Positions 20,885 through 32,299 are shown, counted from the stretch's first letter. The stretch is 64,000 nucleotides of DNA from Carya illinoinensis (GCF_018687715.1 NC_056752.1:17691501-17755500); one strand, 5' to 3'. Notes: generated by a model not told the origin, from the letters alone. A program made the numbers and translations.

Positions 20885-21138
20885 TATAGAGAATGTTGAA
20901 CACGAGTATTGTGTATAAACCACGTACACCTTTTATTGAGTATTCGAATACAATTTATAGTTATAGAAACAGAGCTATTAAAGGAAGCTTTTACAAGAAA
21001 AGAAACATATATACTGCAAGCTGTACAAATAAAAGCATGATCAATATGCCTGTAATCATGCTGAATATAATATACAGAGATCACGTAATGGTGGGTGTAA
21101 TCCCATAGATGAAGGCTGATTATGTGATGTCGTTTATA
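20885..21138 (-). repeat. 5' LTR of Copia C (254 bp)
   Basis: Identical to the 3' LTR; followed on the + strand by the target duplication AAGTA at 21139-21143. Confidence 0.95.
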
Positions 21139-21143
21139 AAGTA

Positions 21144-23084
21144 CACCTGCCTTTCTCTTTTCTAGAAAAATGATGGATAAAATATTTTTAGAGTAACATT
21201 AAATATAATTTTAGAATGTATAAGTATTATGTACGTACTGTTTTTAAAAAATATATGGGATTTACTATTAAAAATAATTTTTATATGGCCTTTCAAATTT
21301 ACTCATTTTTTTTTTCAAATAGAATACATAAAACTTGCACACTCTTAATACTATAGGCATCATTTCTCATTTCAACCCTTTATACTACAAAATGTTTTGC
21401 TCTTCCCTCTATTCGAAGTGAGCTGAATGTAGAGAAATAAATAAAGACAACAGCCTGAGAATAGGATTTATTAAAAGGGCTGAGATTTATATTGAACATG
21501 TCTGTGGCACATCGAATCGTTAGGATTGTCCGAGACAAAGACAATCCTTGCCTATCCGCCAGTCTCAACCATGGGCCGATCTAGTATCTATTATAACCCA
21601 AACAACAATTGTATATAAATTATACAAAATAAGGTCTCCCCTCCTTAGAATTATGTTGAGAAGTAGATGAACTTGGGAAACGGGTAAAAACAACTGTGAC
21701 ATGAATCCAAAGAGAATTTTATTGAAATTGGAAGAGTAGTAATTCTACTAGGTTAGGGAATAAAACTTGATTATAGAAGCTAAAGAAATAGAGAAACATC
21801 AAAGTCGAGTCTGGGGTTCGAATAATCTTTGCACACACTTGATTATACTGTGTAGATAAATTTAACTCGAGGTAAGAATGTAATTAAAAAGAATGTTAAG
21901 GGTGAGATTGGAATCCTTACAATGACTACAAAAAAATCAATAACACAAAAATCAAGAATTTAAAAAGCTAAGCACACAAATGTAAATATAAAGATGAAAA
22001 TTAAACTTGAAGGTTATGTTTCTAGAATTGAATTGCTTTGAGACTTTATTGTTTTATTCTAGAGTTGGTAAAAATGGGATGGCATATCTTGGATTGATGA
22101 CAAACAATCAACAACCTTGAAGTGATGAGCGAACCTCAGGCCAAGGACTTACCCTTCTAGCTGGGGAATGTTCATTTATAAAGTTTATGACGAATAATCA
22201 TTAGCCTCGGGCGTGATGAGCAAACCTCAGACCAAGAACATATCCTTCTGTCTGGGGAAAAGCTTCTTAAATGGGGAGAGAGAACCACGATCAAGAACCA
22301 CGTTAAATAATGAGTTATCATCCTTGGAGAACACTGGGCAGTATGAGGTGTCATGGCTTGTGTATAAAGTAAAGTATAAAAGAAAAATAAATAAATGAAA
22401 GTATTTATTGTTTATGAAATGAATGTTCATTGATAAAGTTTATGAAATTAATGTTTCATTGACGAGTTATATAATAAAGTATAGAGTTGGAGTTAATTGT
22501 GAATTAATGATCGGTTATGTTATTGCTTTTATGATTAATTATCAAATGAACTGTGCTTCTTAATATAGTGTTTATATATTCATTTTTTATATATATTTAT
22601 GCATTAAAATGAATTGGGAAGTACAAAAATCCATTACAATCACAAGTCTAATTTATGGATCACGAACATTGACATGTAAATCTCAACGTAGTGGTCCAGC
22701 TACGGTTTCAAAATTTTTCATAACGAAACCACAGATTTTATGGGAGGAACACTTAGAACCCATCTGGATACTAAGAATATCTCAAAGCATATGTAAATAA
22801 TAGTGAAATTGTTTGGGAATAGTAGTGAAATAATTTGAATTAAGATATTTTATTAAGTTTTGGGAAAAAAGAGAACAAATTGAATAAAAATATTAGAAAT
22901 TTTAAAAATTGTTTAAATATAATTTTTATTTTAAAATTTAAAAGCAAGAGCTAAATCACACCATTTTAACCAAATCAAGTAAATTTTGGAAGGTGAGTTA
23001 GGTATCATGTAATAACCTAATCCAAACCAATAATTTCAAAATATAGCTTTACCGTTCTGATTTCCGATTGGACAATGCTAGGGT
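21144..23084. other. AT-rich intergenic DNA with a short imperfect direct repeat
   Basis: No gene recognised. Two related segments at about 22100-22165 and 22195-22260 share GATGAGC(G/A)AACCTCAG.CCAAG and CTTCT.(T/G)CTGGGGAA, giving an imperfect direct repeat about 95 bp apart. ORFs of 60-67 codons overlap on both strands here and look random. Confidence 0.35.
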
Positions 23085-23235
23085 GACTACTAAATGTGCA
23101 CGCTAATACAAATGAGTTTTTTTGTATTTCTTTAATCATTTTTGAAACATTCCTAACCATTAAGAAAAAATAAAAAAATATATAAATCCACTACTAGTCA
23201 CTTCCTTAACTACAAATTTTAACAAGGTACTTGGG
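23085..23235. repeat. MITE-like remnant
   Basis: ACAATGCTAGGGTGACTACT at the left and an AT core with TAATCATTTTTGAAACATT resemble the MITE group seen at 4241 and 30799. The right end is unclear and no target duplication was found. Confidence 0.3.
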
Positions 23236-23455
23236 AGAGGTCAAGGGGTTGATAACAATGTAACATTTTCAAAAGAAAAGAAAAAAAAAAAAAAGCAAAA
23301 AAAAAAAGGACACTGATTCTGAATGAATTCAAGATGTATGCATCAGGTCAACGCCACATGCAAACATACAGCTCTGCATGCCATCCCATTGATGCTAAAA
23401 AACATATATATAGCAATTTGGTGCAGGAATAATAGCAACAGATCATATGCGAATT

Positions 23456-24080
23456 TCAAGCACCATCCGAGGGAAGGGTAGTTTGTCTGTTATAAGGCAT
23501 CAGGATGTTAAAACCATTTGCTGAAGTAGATGCGATCATTCCTGGAATCGGCGAATGCCTATGTATTTCTTTCAAGTCTTTCTGACCCTGTTTATAGTCA
23601 AAGCATTGCTGAGTTAACACACTGAATCAATAGAGAAATTTCTAATTAATCCATCCTCTCACTAAGGGGTAAGTTCGGATAAAAGAAGAGGGGAGTGGGT
23701 TACCTGATGAACAAACAGATCTAAGTTGTGGAGGTAGATCTTCAGGGGCATTTACTTGCTCTTTTGTTTTTGCTCTCAACTCTGCATCCTCTTCTTCATC
23801 CTTTTCTAAGGAAAGGTCCCATATTCTATGCAATGAAGCCAAACGATCAAAAATAAATAAATGAAACTCAGAAAAATTTAACATAAGACTATGAACTCCT
23901 ATTCAAAGAAGAATAATAAAACTGCAAACACATATATTTGGTTGACCACTTCTTAGTATATGCGCCAATTCAATCTATCACGCGTTTTACTTACGTTAGC
24001 TGATTGTCTGATGATGAAATAGCCAAAGTAGAGGCTTCATGTGGATTCCACTAAATGGACGTGATAGGGGATGTATGCAT
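23456..24080 (-). pseudogene. 3' fragment of a GRWD1/HTD1-like WD-repeat protein gene (three exons), pseudogene
   Basis: Three exons keep proper GT...AG introns. Exon i (about 24080-23995) reads PITSI, a stop, then WNPHEASTLAISSSDNQL. Exon ii (23825-23704) reads IWDLSLEKDEEEDAELRAKT and KEQVNAPEDLPPQL. Exon iii (23587-23456) reads GQKDLKEIHRHSPIPGMIAS, then FNILMPYN and a TGA stop. This is the C-terminus of the glutamate-rich WD-repeat protein family (GRWD1; HTD1 in Arabidopsis), linked to ribosome assembly and to CUL4-DDB1 complexes. Lesions: a TAG where family members have Glu before Trp (exon i), and a 4-bp insertion (AGAT) in exon ii after PPQL that shifts the frame just before the splice donor. 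The upstream WD repeats are absent. Because introns remain, this is a DNA-level fragment, not a retrocopy. Confidence 0.85.
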
Positions 24081-24385
24081 ACTGATTAATGTGACTGTGA
24101 AAGTTCTTGCATAGTTGAAAACCAATATTTTTATATATTTATTGTATGAAGTAGTTCTTATTGATGAGTATTTGACTTATTTTTGTTTCAATGAATGGTT
24201 GTTTGAAGAACTGGTTAAACTGAGGTTTGAAGCTGCAAGATGAGACCTGGCTCAGGGAGAAGTGGCAGATGCCTAGATCTTGTACAGATGTTTTCATTTA
24301 TGATTTTAATAGAATAAGGTTTGAGAAAATTTTTAACAAGAGCTTCCACGAATTCTTTGTCTTCCACACCCCACAACCCCCCACA

Positions 24386-24414
24386 CCCCCCCCCCCCCCC
24401 CCCCCCCCTCCCCC
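24386..24414. repeat. Poly(C) tract
   Basis: An unbroken run of 23 C (24386-24408), one T, then five C, preceded by CCCCACAACCCCCCACA. Expect length uncertainty from sequencing and assembly. Confidence 0.9.
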
Positions 24415-25170
24415 AAAAATAATGTGCGTTTTATCTCAGATGCTTTAGAAAGAAGAAAATTCTTTTAAAGTCGAGTTGCATTCTAGTCCCTCTGTTATCT
24501 AAAATAACTTATTCCTAAACTTACAACACTCTCAATGACTTCTAAAATAACTAACAATATGTCAAAATAAGGCTTCCATTGAATTATATAAATCAATGTA
24601 AAAGACATATCAGCAAAAGTGGTTCCGTACATTAACATGAATTATTCATCCATGTATCATTCTTTTTTATTTTTTTACTTTTCCTAATCTTTTTTTGTAT
24701 TTCTCACTTTTACACTTTTATTTATAAAAACATGTAAATGCCACAATATTATTAGAATATTTTATCTTAATAAAAAGAAAATACTCATATTAACAATTGT
24801 GCAAGACATGACGAAAGGATAAAAAGATCACAAAAAATAGAATGAATGAGCTTTTCCCATGTATTTTCTTTTTAATTTGTTATTGAGCTATTGATATCAT
24901 TTTGCCAATAGAGAGATAATGCGTTCGTATTAATTTATGAAAAATATTGAAAAGATTTGACAATATTATAAATGATATAAATATTTGAAATGAATAATGA
25001 AAGAAAAAAATTAAGAATATTTAAATGATATATATGGTGTATTGTAAAAGTTGTTATAAGCTAAAATAAAGAAAGTTAGTTTTAATTAATTATCTCATAT
25101 GAAAATTTAGATAATTAGCCATTGGGAATGTCAAAGTGGGGACAGAGTGCTACATGCCATGTGGCAAAAA
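24415..25170. other. AT-rich spacer
   Basis: No ORF above background and no recognisable repeat. It leads into the gag relic of Copia E. Confidence 0.3.
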
Positions 25171-25199
25171 TGTCTGTTAAGGGAGATCAACTGAAGTTG

Positions 25200-25860
25200 C
25201 AAGTTGCATCTTCCAATTGCAGAAATTACTTGGTTCTTTGCAACAAGGTGATCTTTCTATGACTTCTTATGTTACTCAACTCAAAACCCTATGAGATGAG
25301 TTGATGGTTTATCATCATGTTCCTACCTGTGGCTATGGTTCCAATTGTCAATGTAGGGCTGTTAAAGCCTTTATTGAGTGTCATCATGAATAATATATCA
25401 TTCGTTTTTTGACTATTCTTAGTGATTCTTTCTCTACTATTGCGGATCATATCCTTCTCATGGATCCTTTACCTCTCATTACCCGTGTTCTTTCTTTGAC
25501 CTTCCAAGCTGGACGACAACATGCTATCTTGCTTGCTCCTACACCTAATTTTGATGCTGCTGCCTTGATAACTGCTTAAACAATAATTAATTATGGTGTT
25601 CAAGCATAGAAATTGGTTCAATCAAGACCCCAATTTACTAATAAAAAATTGAGGCCTCTATCTATAGCCACTGTGATATGACTGGCCATATCAAAGAAAA
25701 ATTTTACAAGCTTCATATTTACCCGTTTGGCTTCAAGATGAACAAACCTCGGCATAATTTTGTATTGAGTTGTCAACCATCTGAGCTATCTTTCAATTCT
25801 CAAGAGTCTCAAGTTGCTGAGTTACCCCAATTTCCTTTTACCCAAGAATAGTGCCAACAA
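25200..25860 (+). pseudogene. Copia E gag relic
   Basis: Around 25216-25500 the frame reads LQKLLGSLQQGDLSMTSYV, then TQLKTL, a stop, DEL, VPTCGYGSNCQC and DHILLMDPLPLITRVLSL, all typical of UBN2-type Copia gag. A decayed zinc-knuckle (CHCDMTGHIKEKFYKLH, near 25665-25715) follows. Several stops (for example near 25290 and 25390) inactivate it. Confidence 0.65.
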
Positions 25861-25869
25861 CTCTTATCC

Positions 25870-27040
25870 ATGCTTGAAATTCATAAATCTCTTGCCAATA
25901 CTCCTATGGTTAATCTTGTAGGTAGTTCCTCTCACCATAATGTTGAATCTATTCTCAGTCAATCAGGTATAATTTCTTCTCCTTTTGCTATTTCTTCATT
26001 CAAACATAACTCTTCTCTCATTCCTTGGATTATTGATCCGGGTGCTATTGACCACATGGTCTGTTCCATTCAATTTTTTCAATCTTTATCAGTTGCTACA
26101 TCAATGTTTGTTACTCTTCCTACTAGTCTTGAAGTTCCTGTCATACATATTTGTTCTATTAAGCTTTCTGATTCTTTGATCTTGAATAATGTCCTTTGCA
26201 TCCCATCTTTCTCCTTCAATTTTCTATCTGCCAGTATGTTGGTTAATTCTAATGCTTCTCCCCTAATCTTCTTTGCTCAATTTTACTTTATCCAGGACCT
26301 GTGCCAATGGAAGATGATTGGGTTGGGTAAAGAAAAAGATGGCCTCTATTACTTGTTGTCTCCATTGACTTCTTCAAACAAAGTTGTATCTTCATTTTTT
26401 GTAAACACTGCTTCTGTAAATACTACTCATGTAAACACTACTTGTTTTGATTTGTGGCACTGTTGTTTAGGCCATATTTCCAATACTAGACAATCATTGT
26501 TGCACAAACAGTGTCATTCAATAAAATTTTCGCATTCCAATTGTGATGTTTGTCATTATTTTAACGAACTCATTTGTCTTTTCCTATTAGTTCTTTATCT
26601 ACCACTTGTCCATTTGAAATTATTCATTGTGACATTTGGAGTCCTTTTCCACACCAACTTTGAAAGGTTTTCGTTATTTTTTCACTATAGTAGATTATTT
26701 CACAAGAACCACTTGGATTTTCCCTCAAAGCTAAATCAGATGCTCATTCTAAGCTGCCTTCCTTTGTTTCTTTGATTGAAAATCAGTACCACAAAACAAT
26801 AGTGCTACATAGTGATAATGGTTTGGAATTCAACATGCCTTCATTCTATTCTTCCAAAGGCATTATTCATCAATGTTGTTTGAATGACAAAATGGCATTG
26901 TAGAGAGCAAATGTAGGCATCTTCTTGAAGTGGCTAGAGCCTTAAGCTTACAATCCAATTAACCCCTTCAATTTTGGGTGGATTGTATTCTCACTGCTAC
27001 TTATATCATAAATAGACTTCCCACCCCTCTTCTATAAAAT
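25870..27040 (+). pseudogene. Copia E protease, pre-integrase and integrase relic
   Basis: Open for 301 codons from 25870. The protease site reads WIIDPGAIDHM (usual DSGATDHM), so the catalytic loop is altered. FDLWHCCLGHISNTR begins the zinc-binding pre-integrase domain (near 26450). After a frame change near 26570, integrase pieces follow: DYFTRTTWIF (near 26690), LHSDNGLEF (second Asp, near 26810) and the PLQFW-type block near 26960. A stop near 26901 interrupts the QNG...E region and the catalytic Glu is not identifiable. Confidence 0.7.
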
Positions 27041-27050
27041 AAATGACCTT

Positions 27051-28337
27051 ATGAGATGCTTCACTCATCCCCTCCTTCATATTCTCACATTCGGGTATTT
27101 GGGTGTTTGTGTTATGCCACCACCTTGTCATTTAATCAAACTAAGTTTGACTCTCGTGCTAGAAAGTGTGTTTTTCTTAGATATCCTTTTACTGTCAAAG
27201 GATATAAACTTCTTAATTTGCACACCAACTTCATATTTCTTTCTAGAGATGTTGTTTTCTATGAACACTTGTTTCCTTTCAAACCTGATTCTTCTTCAGG
27301 TGACACATCCATCATCTCTTTGTTCCATTCTTCTCTTGATTCTATTGTTCTTTCCAAACCTATCAATGAGTCTAACCTCACAAACTCTGTTGTTGATATT
27401 GCACCTAATCTCACAAACTCTGTTGATGAATTTTCAATCCAAACAGAAACAAACACTATAATTCCACAAGTCACAAGGTCATCTCCGGTTAAGCATCCTC
27501 CACCATACTTATAGCAATAGCATTGTAACTTGTTACCATCTATTTCTACCCTTCCTACTTCTTCTATGGTTGCAGCTACTATTAAGCAAAATTCTTTCCC
27601 TTATTCCATCTCTATATTTTTATCATATGATATACTTTCTCCTAACTATCTTGGTTTCACTATTAATCTATCATTAAATTTTGAACCCAAATCCTATCAT
27701 TAAGCTGTCCAATGTCCTCATTGGCATAAAAGCTTTAGCATAAGAGTTGGCTACACTTGAGGCAAATAATACTTGGGAACTCACAACTTTACTTCCTAAT
27801 AAATATCCCATTGGATGTAAATGGTTGTTTAAAATCAAATACAACTCATATGATTCAATCCAAAGATATAAAACCCAGCTTGTTGCCAAGAGCTACACAC
27901 AACAAGAAGGCCTTGACTACTTGGGCACATTCTTTCCAGTTGCCAAGTTAACTTTTGTATGATGTCTATTGGTTGTTGCTACTATACACAATCGGCATTT
28001 ACATCAACTTGATGTAAATAATGCATTTCTTCATGGATCATTAGATGAAGAGGTTTATATGCAGCTACCTCTTGGTTATGGCAGCAAGGGGGAGACTCCA
28101 GTATATAGACTGATTAAGTCTCTCTATGGACTTAAACGGGCATCTAGGCAGTTGTTTTCTAAACTTTCTGCATGTTTACTTAGTTGTGGAGTCACTCAGT
28201 CCAAGTGTGACTATTCTTTGTTCACAAGGATAACAGATTCTTCCTTTATTATATTGCTGGTTTATTTAGGTGATATCATTGTTGCTAGCAATGATTTACA
28301 AGTAGTACAAGCCTTAAAAGTCTGTCTTCATAGTTAG
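27051..28337 (+). pseudogene. Copia E integrase C-terminus, linker and reverse transcriptase relic
   Basis: The 27056-27514 frame reads [20 protein letters not shown] and [16 protein letters not shown], the usual block after integrase. RT begins near 27747: [37 protein letters not shown], then after a stop at 27961 [32 protein letters not shown] and [14 protein letters not shown]. The active-site box is YLGD (near 28260-28274), so the first catalytic Asp is Gly. A stop at 28335-28337 ends the frame. Confidence 0.75.
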
Positions 28338-29150
28338 TTGAAGATAAAAGATTTGGGTAATCTCAAATACTTCTTGGGTTTGGAAGTAGCACATACAAAC
28401 AAAGATGTATTTTATGCCAAATGCATTATGCACTAGAACTTCTTAGTGATGCAAGCTTGCTTGCCTGTAAACCAGCACATGCTCCTATGGAACCCAATTT
28501 CAAATTAATGAAAACAAATGAAAATCTCTTTCTTGATCCTACAAGTTACAGAAGAATTATAGGAAGATTGTTATACTTGACCACTACACGACCAGATTTA
28601 GCCTCTGCAGTAAATAATTTGAGTCAATTTATGAATAAGCCTGCCGCTATACATTTAAATGCTACAAATAAGGTTTTACATTATGTGAAAAATTCAGTTG
28701 GGCAAGGTATATTTTTCTCTATAAAATCCACTCTACATTTGAAAGGTTTTTTAGATTTAGATTGGGCCACATGTTCAGATACTAGAAGATCAGTAACTGG
28801 TTTTTATATGTTTCTTGGTGATTCACTTATCTTGTGGAAATCTAAGAAACAAACTACTATATCACGATCATCTGCAGAGTCTGAATACTGGTTTCTTGCA
28901 TCCAATGCTTGTGAGATCACATAGTTGGTCTCTTTGCTGAAGGATCTTGGTGTAGCGCATCCCTCTCCAGCTGTATTATATTGTGACAGTAAGGCGGCCT
29001 TGCACATAACAGCAAAGCCAAGATTTCATGAGAACAAAGTATATAGAGATTGATTGCCATCTTGTTAGAGAAAAGCTACAATCAAATATTGTACACTGCA
29101 TGTATCTTCTCAACATCAAGAATCAGACACATATGCAAATTCAATACTTA
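28338..29150 (+). pseudogene. Copia E RT tail and RNase H relic
   Basis: LKIKDLGNLKYFLGLEVAH (near 28340), then SYRRIIGRLLYLTTTRPDLA, a DLDWATCSDTRRSVTGFY block (usual SDADWA; the first residues are altered), SWK-like [38 protein letters not shown] and a decayed tail to about 29150. A stop at 28922 and a frameshift near 29035 break it. Confidence 0.75.
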
Positions 29151-29564
29151 GAGCATTGGTATTGGTTTATCTATATGTAAATGCAAACACATATTTGTAT
29201 AACTAGACCATTAAATTGACTACATTAGATTATGCATATGTAAATATTTTCATAGCTATGAATAATGCCAATCCATCTTTATAGATGCATTGTTCATTCT
29301 ATAAATGCTATTTTATTAAATTTTTTTCTCTCCTCCCACTCTCTCTCTCTCTCTCAACACCAACGAGATTAATACATGGAATTTGTAATAAGGATAGATC
29401 TTATGTAGTGGGTGCTAATTGTAAAATATATATAAAAAAAGTTAATTTTAGGAAAAAAATTAATAATAATAATACTATTTTATTATTATTTTGACTCAAA
29501 GATGCATAATTCAATATGTTAGTTTTTCTTAAATGACAAATGCAATCTCCAAAATATGTGATTC
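29151..29564. other. AT-rich DNA with a (CT)n microsatellite
   Basis: It begins AGAGCATTGGTATTGG (29150-29165), a wording common at ends of plant non-autonomous DNA transposons, but no matching far end could be paired. (CT)n lies at 29338-29356. No coding sequence. Confidence 0.3.
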
Positions 29565-30010
29565 TGCACTGACCATCCACGTTATGATTTTTTATTTTCA
29601 TTGTGGTTTAGATAGTTCCAATCCACATAATACATTATTGGTCGGTCGAGGTCTAACATGCAAGTGGGTTTCACATTTATAAATTGCTATGGACACATGC
29701 AGTCTGCCTGAATTAGTCTTATAGAATCTTACTATATAACATGTGAATTTATAAATATTTTATCTAGCTAGCACATGATCTTTTGTTAGTCTTCAAAAAT
29801 CAGAGCATAAGAATTTGTTTTAAAATTATTAGTAGATAAACGTCTTAATTTTTGGAATATTTATATATTTTTTTAAATGAAAAAATATATATGTTTTTTT
29901 ATTAAAAAATAAAAGAAAAGAAAGCAACCTAAAATCTTCTTTTTTATTTTTTCTAGCCCAATACATACATAATCAACGTCCCATAAATATATGTAGATCA
30001 AGACGGGCTT
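29565..30010. repeat. Diverged direct duplication, copy 1
   Basis: Shared with 30690-31375: AATCCACAT..TTATTGG, AAGTGGGT.T..CATTTATAAA, GATAAACGTCTTA(A/G)TTTTTGGAA, TAATCAACGTCCCATA and ATATATGTAGA. The order is preserved. The copy holds the uninterrupted site (CATTTATAAATTGCTA, about 29670-29686) of the MITE found in copy 2. No coding content. Confidence 0.6.
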
Positions 30011-30103
30011 CTTGACATTGAAAAGATCACAGCGTCATTCCAACAGACTACTTGCACTAAATCATGCCAACTATCATAATTGATAATCATCCACGCATTG
30101 CAT

Positions 30104-30121
30104 TATATATATATATATATT
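30104..30121. repeat. (TA)n microsatellite
   Basis: Eighteen bases of alternating T and A. Other short (TA)n tracts are at about 42001-42020 and 44384-44405. Confidence 0.9.
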
Positions 30122-30689
30122 AATAATTAATTATGTGCTCACGTAAAATACTAGAGGCTAGGCAATAATGTTAATTGATGTGCAAGCTGGTGCAAAATTC
30201 GAACACAAAATATAATTAACATGGTTTAAAAAGAAGGAAATTATATGAGTATCATGAAACAACCTTCATCTGCAGTAGTTGAATGGTGTTTTTATAAAGT
30301 TATGAATGATGCACAACAAGAAGAGTGTTACCCCTAGGTACTTTTCTTTTAGGGACTCCAAACAACAATACATAAATAAATCATTTTTAAATATAAAATG
30401 TAACTCGATAGTAAATTCAAGTGAGGTTTGAATAAAATTAGATCATGCATCCAGCACTCCTAAAGTCTAAAGCATGTACGAATTCAATTTGTTTACACAC
30501 CCTTATAATAAATCCCAACAGTTTCCAAGGGGCTTTCTAGATATCAATGGGTCGTAGAAAACATGCTTTATTTAGTACTGATGCTGATTTTTCAAGCCAA
30601 TGGACATCTTCTTCATGTACGTCCATCGGCTACTTAATTAATCAGTGCACGACATTTCAAATTTAATGACTTGACCATCAATGTCATGA

Positions 30690-31375
30690 CATTTTATCAT
30701 TTAGATCGATAATCCTAATCCACATTATTGGCAGAGGCTCTCTCGATAGTGGAGCTTTTTTCTTCAATCATCAAATAAGTGGGTCTGTCATTTATAAATG
30801 GACAGTGCTATTTACATAGAGAGTCCACCGAAAGCTTTACCGAATAGGTAAATGAATTTTTATTTTTATTTTTTAATTAGTTTTTTAAATTCATTAAAAA
30901 AACTTTAAAAGATAAATAAAAATAAAAAATTTATTAAAATGTTTTTACTTAACTATTAAGTAAAAGTAAGCAAAATAAAAAAAGAAATTGGTGGCCACCG
31001 TGACCACTGTCTATGTACTAAGCAATTCCCTTTATAAAGTGCTACGGAGCATGGATACATACAATATATCTATACGAGCTGGCAACGATATTATGTACCC
31101 TGAAAACATATAATTAATTTTTTATATTATTAAAAAATGGGTTTTCGATAAACGTCTTAGTTTTTGGAATATTTTTTTACTTTTTGTCAATGAAAAAAAA
31201 ATTATCTTTTCTTTTAAACTAGAACCAAAGCAGTCTCAATCTTTTTTTTCTACCCCAATATATACACGAGACATAAATTTGGCTGGCGCAAATATTGCAA
31301 GTAGTAGACCGCATAATCAACGTCCCATAGAACACGGCCTCAACCAATATATATGTAGAGATAATAACAACTAAT
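30690..31375. repeat. Diverged direct duplication, copy 2 (contains a MITE)
   Basis: Partner of 29565-30010, split by the MITE at 30799-31030. It also contains about 60 bp (near 31270-31320) that copy 1 lacks. Between the copies, 30011-30689 holds AT-rich DNA with no recognised gene. Confidence 0.6.
30799..31030. mobile_element. MITE (232 bp) with 8-bp target duplication
   Basis: Flanked by TTTATAAA at 30791-30798 and 31031-31038. The paralogous copy at 29565-30010 has the single site CATTTATAAATTGCTA. The inverted ends are imperfect: GTGCTATTTACATAGAGAG near the left, and the complement of the right end reads TTGCTTAGTACATAGACAG. Size and core resemble the 4241-4477 MITE. Confidence 0.75.
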
Positions 31376-31989
31376 AGGTTTCCATCTGATCACTTTTGTA
31401 ATCTTGTTATGGAAGTTTTAAGTATAACTAAGTGTTAGTGAAATATACAATAATATAATAAAAGTTACATTGAAATTAATATTCAAACGAAATTAGTTTG
31501 GACTATGGCATGGAAATATCACACTTTTTAAAGAGATTCAAGCTCTTTGCAGTATTATTAAAACAACATTTTTTTTTTTTTGCTTTATATATATTCAACA
31601 TACGGACCATTACGTTGTTCTTATTTTGAAAGAAAAAAGACCATAAATTGTAAATTTCGTAAATATTTAACCTGGATTGGTTAATTTTCTCTCCAACTGT
31701 AAGCTTATCATGAGCTATTGAGATGGATGAGAATTTGCTATCAAGATTGGCAAAGGATAATGAGATGTCTTTGAGCTATTTCGTGAAAAACCAATGGTCC
31801 AATGATGGCATATTGTTTTTTTCTTTCTAAGTTTCACCCAAGATTGAATGTTCGGTCTTCTAGTATTCCATTGGGGCATTACAAGGATAACATGAGGTCA
31901 TAAAGGGCATGGTTTGAGAAGAGAAATGCGGGAGCAATTGAGAAGAGTGGATTTCACCGCCATTCCAATAATATATGATTCATCAAGGA
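31376..31989. other. AT-rich spacer
   Basis: No gene recognised. It lies downstream of the ankyrin-gene relic when read on the reverse strand, and could include its decayed sequence. Confidence 0.25.
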
Positions 31990-32286
31990 TTTCCTCAAGT
32001 TAAGTCGATCAGCTATAATAGGTTATATGTAGCAATGGTATCGTATTCCGCGTTGGCTTTCACTAGAAGTGATGAACACTTGTCCAGTGCAACTTTCACA
32101 AATTTTGCCAGGGTCAGTTCCTCCAACGGCACGAGAGTCTTCTTCCACGAGGATACTTGAAATGCAAATATATAGGATTGTATTTTTATTAACTGTTCAA
32201 AACCCATCAAATGGATCGGAGATATCATATTGTTCTAAGGCCTCCAGATTGCCTTGTGTTCTCACTTTGTAGATAAGAGGATTCAT
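31990..32286 (-). pseudogene. 5' fragment of an ankyrin-repeat (ACD6/ITN1-like) gene, pseudogene
   Basis: The reverse-strand ATG at 32286 reads MNPLIYKVRTQGNLEALEQY, then DISDPFDGF and a stop. The same frame continues TVNKNTILYICISS. After a frame shift come KFVKVALDKCSSLLVKANAE and YDTIATY. This is the N-terminus and first ankyrin repeats of the plant membrane ankyrin family: M(D/N)P.LY.A...GN.EAL..., then NTILHI, then ..CP.LL..AN..GDT.LH. Members of that family act in defence and stress signalling, usually with a C-terminal PGG transmembrane domain, which is absent here. The stop, the frameshift and the missing downstream part make it non-functional. Confidence 0.65.
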
Positions 32287-32299
32287 TGCAGTGATGGCG

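Larger units (their letters stand above)
16468..21138 (-). mobile_element. Copia element C: intact, young Ty1/copia retrotransposon (4671 bp)
   Basis: It is flanked by a perfect 5-bp target duplication, AAGTA (16463-16467 and 21139-21143). The two 254-bp LTRs (16468-16721 and 20885-21138) are identical at every base I compared. Between them lie a primer site (reverse strand TGGTATCCAGAGC, 20884-20872), one uninterrupted polyprotein ORF and a G-rich polypurine tract (TTGCGGGGGCG, reverse strand, 16732-16722). The LTR ends are TATA...TATA rather than TG...CA. Gag wording (LTATNFPSWRAQF...GYDLCGFVDGS) resembles the RE1/Retrofit (Ale) type. All parts needed for autonomous movement appear present. 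Confidence 0.95.
25175..29150 (+). mobile_element. Copia element E: decayed Ty1/copia, + strand, LTRs not found
   Basis: Gag, protease, pre-integrase, integrase, RT and RNase H relics follow in order on the + strand. Wording is close to Copia B (for example [19 protein letters not shown] and CHYF/HCCLGH blocks), so they belong to one broad group. The coding match stops near 29150 without an identifiable polypurine tract or LTR. The upstream edge near 25175 likewise lacks a primer site, so both LTRs appear lost or unrecognisable. Confidence 0.75.

Noticed and set aside
20828..20929. Upstream 34-codon extension of the Copia C polyprotein
   Set aside because: It reads through the primer binding site into the LTR; the ATG at 20827 begins the gag-like sequence.
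21440..21600. Possible organelle-derived or structural RNA segment (GC-richer, short hairpins)
   Set aside because: No tRNA cloverleaf, rRNA core motif or recognisable chloroplast gene could be read from it.
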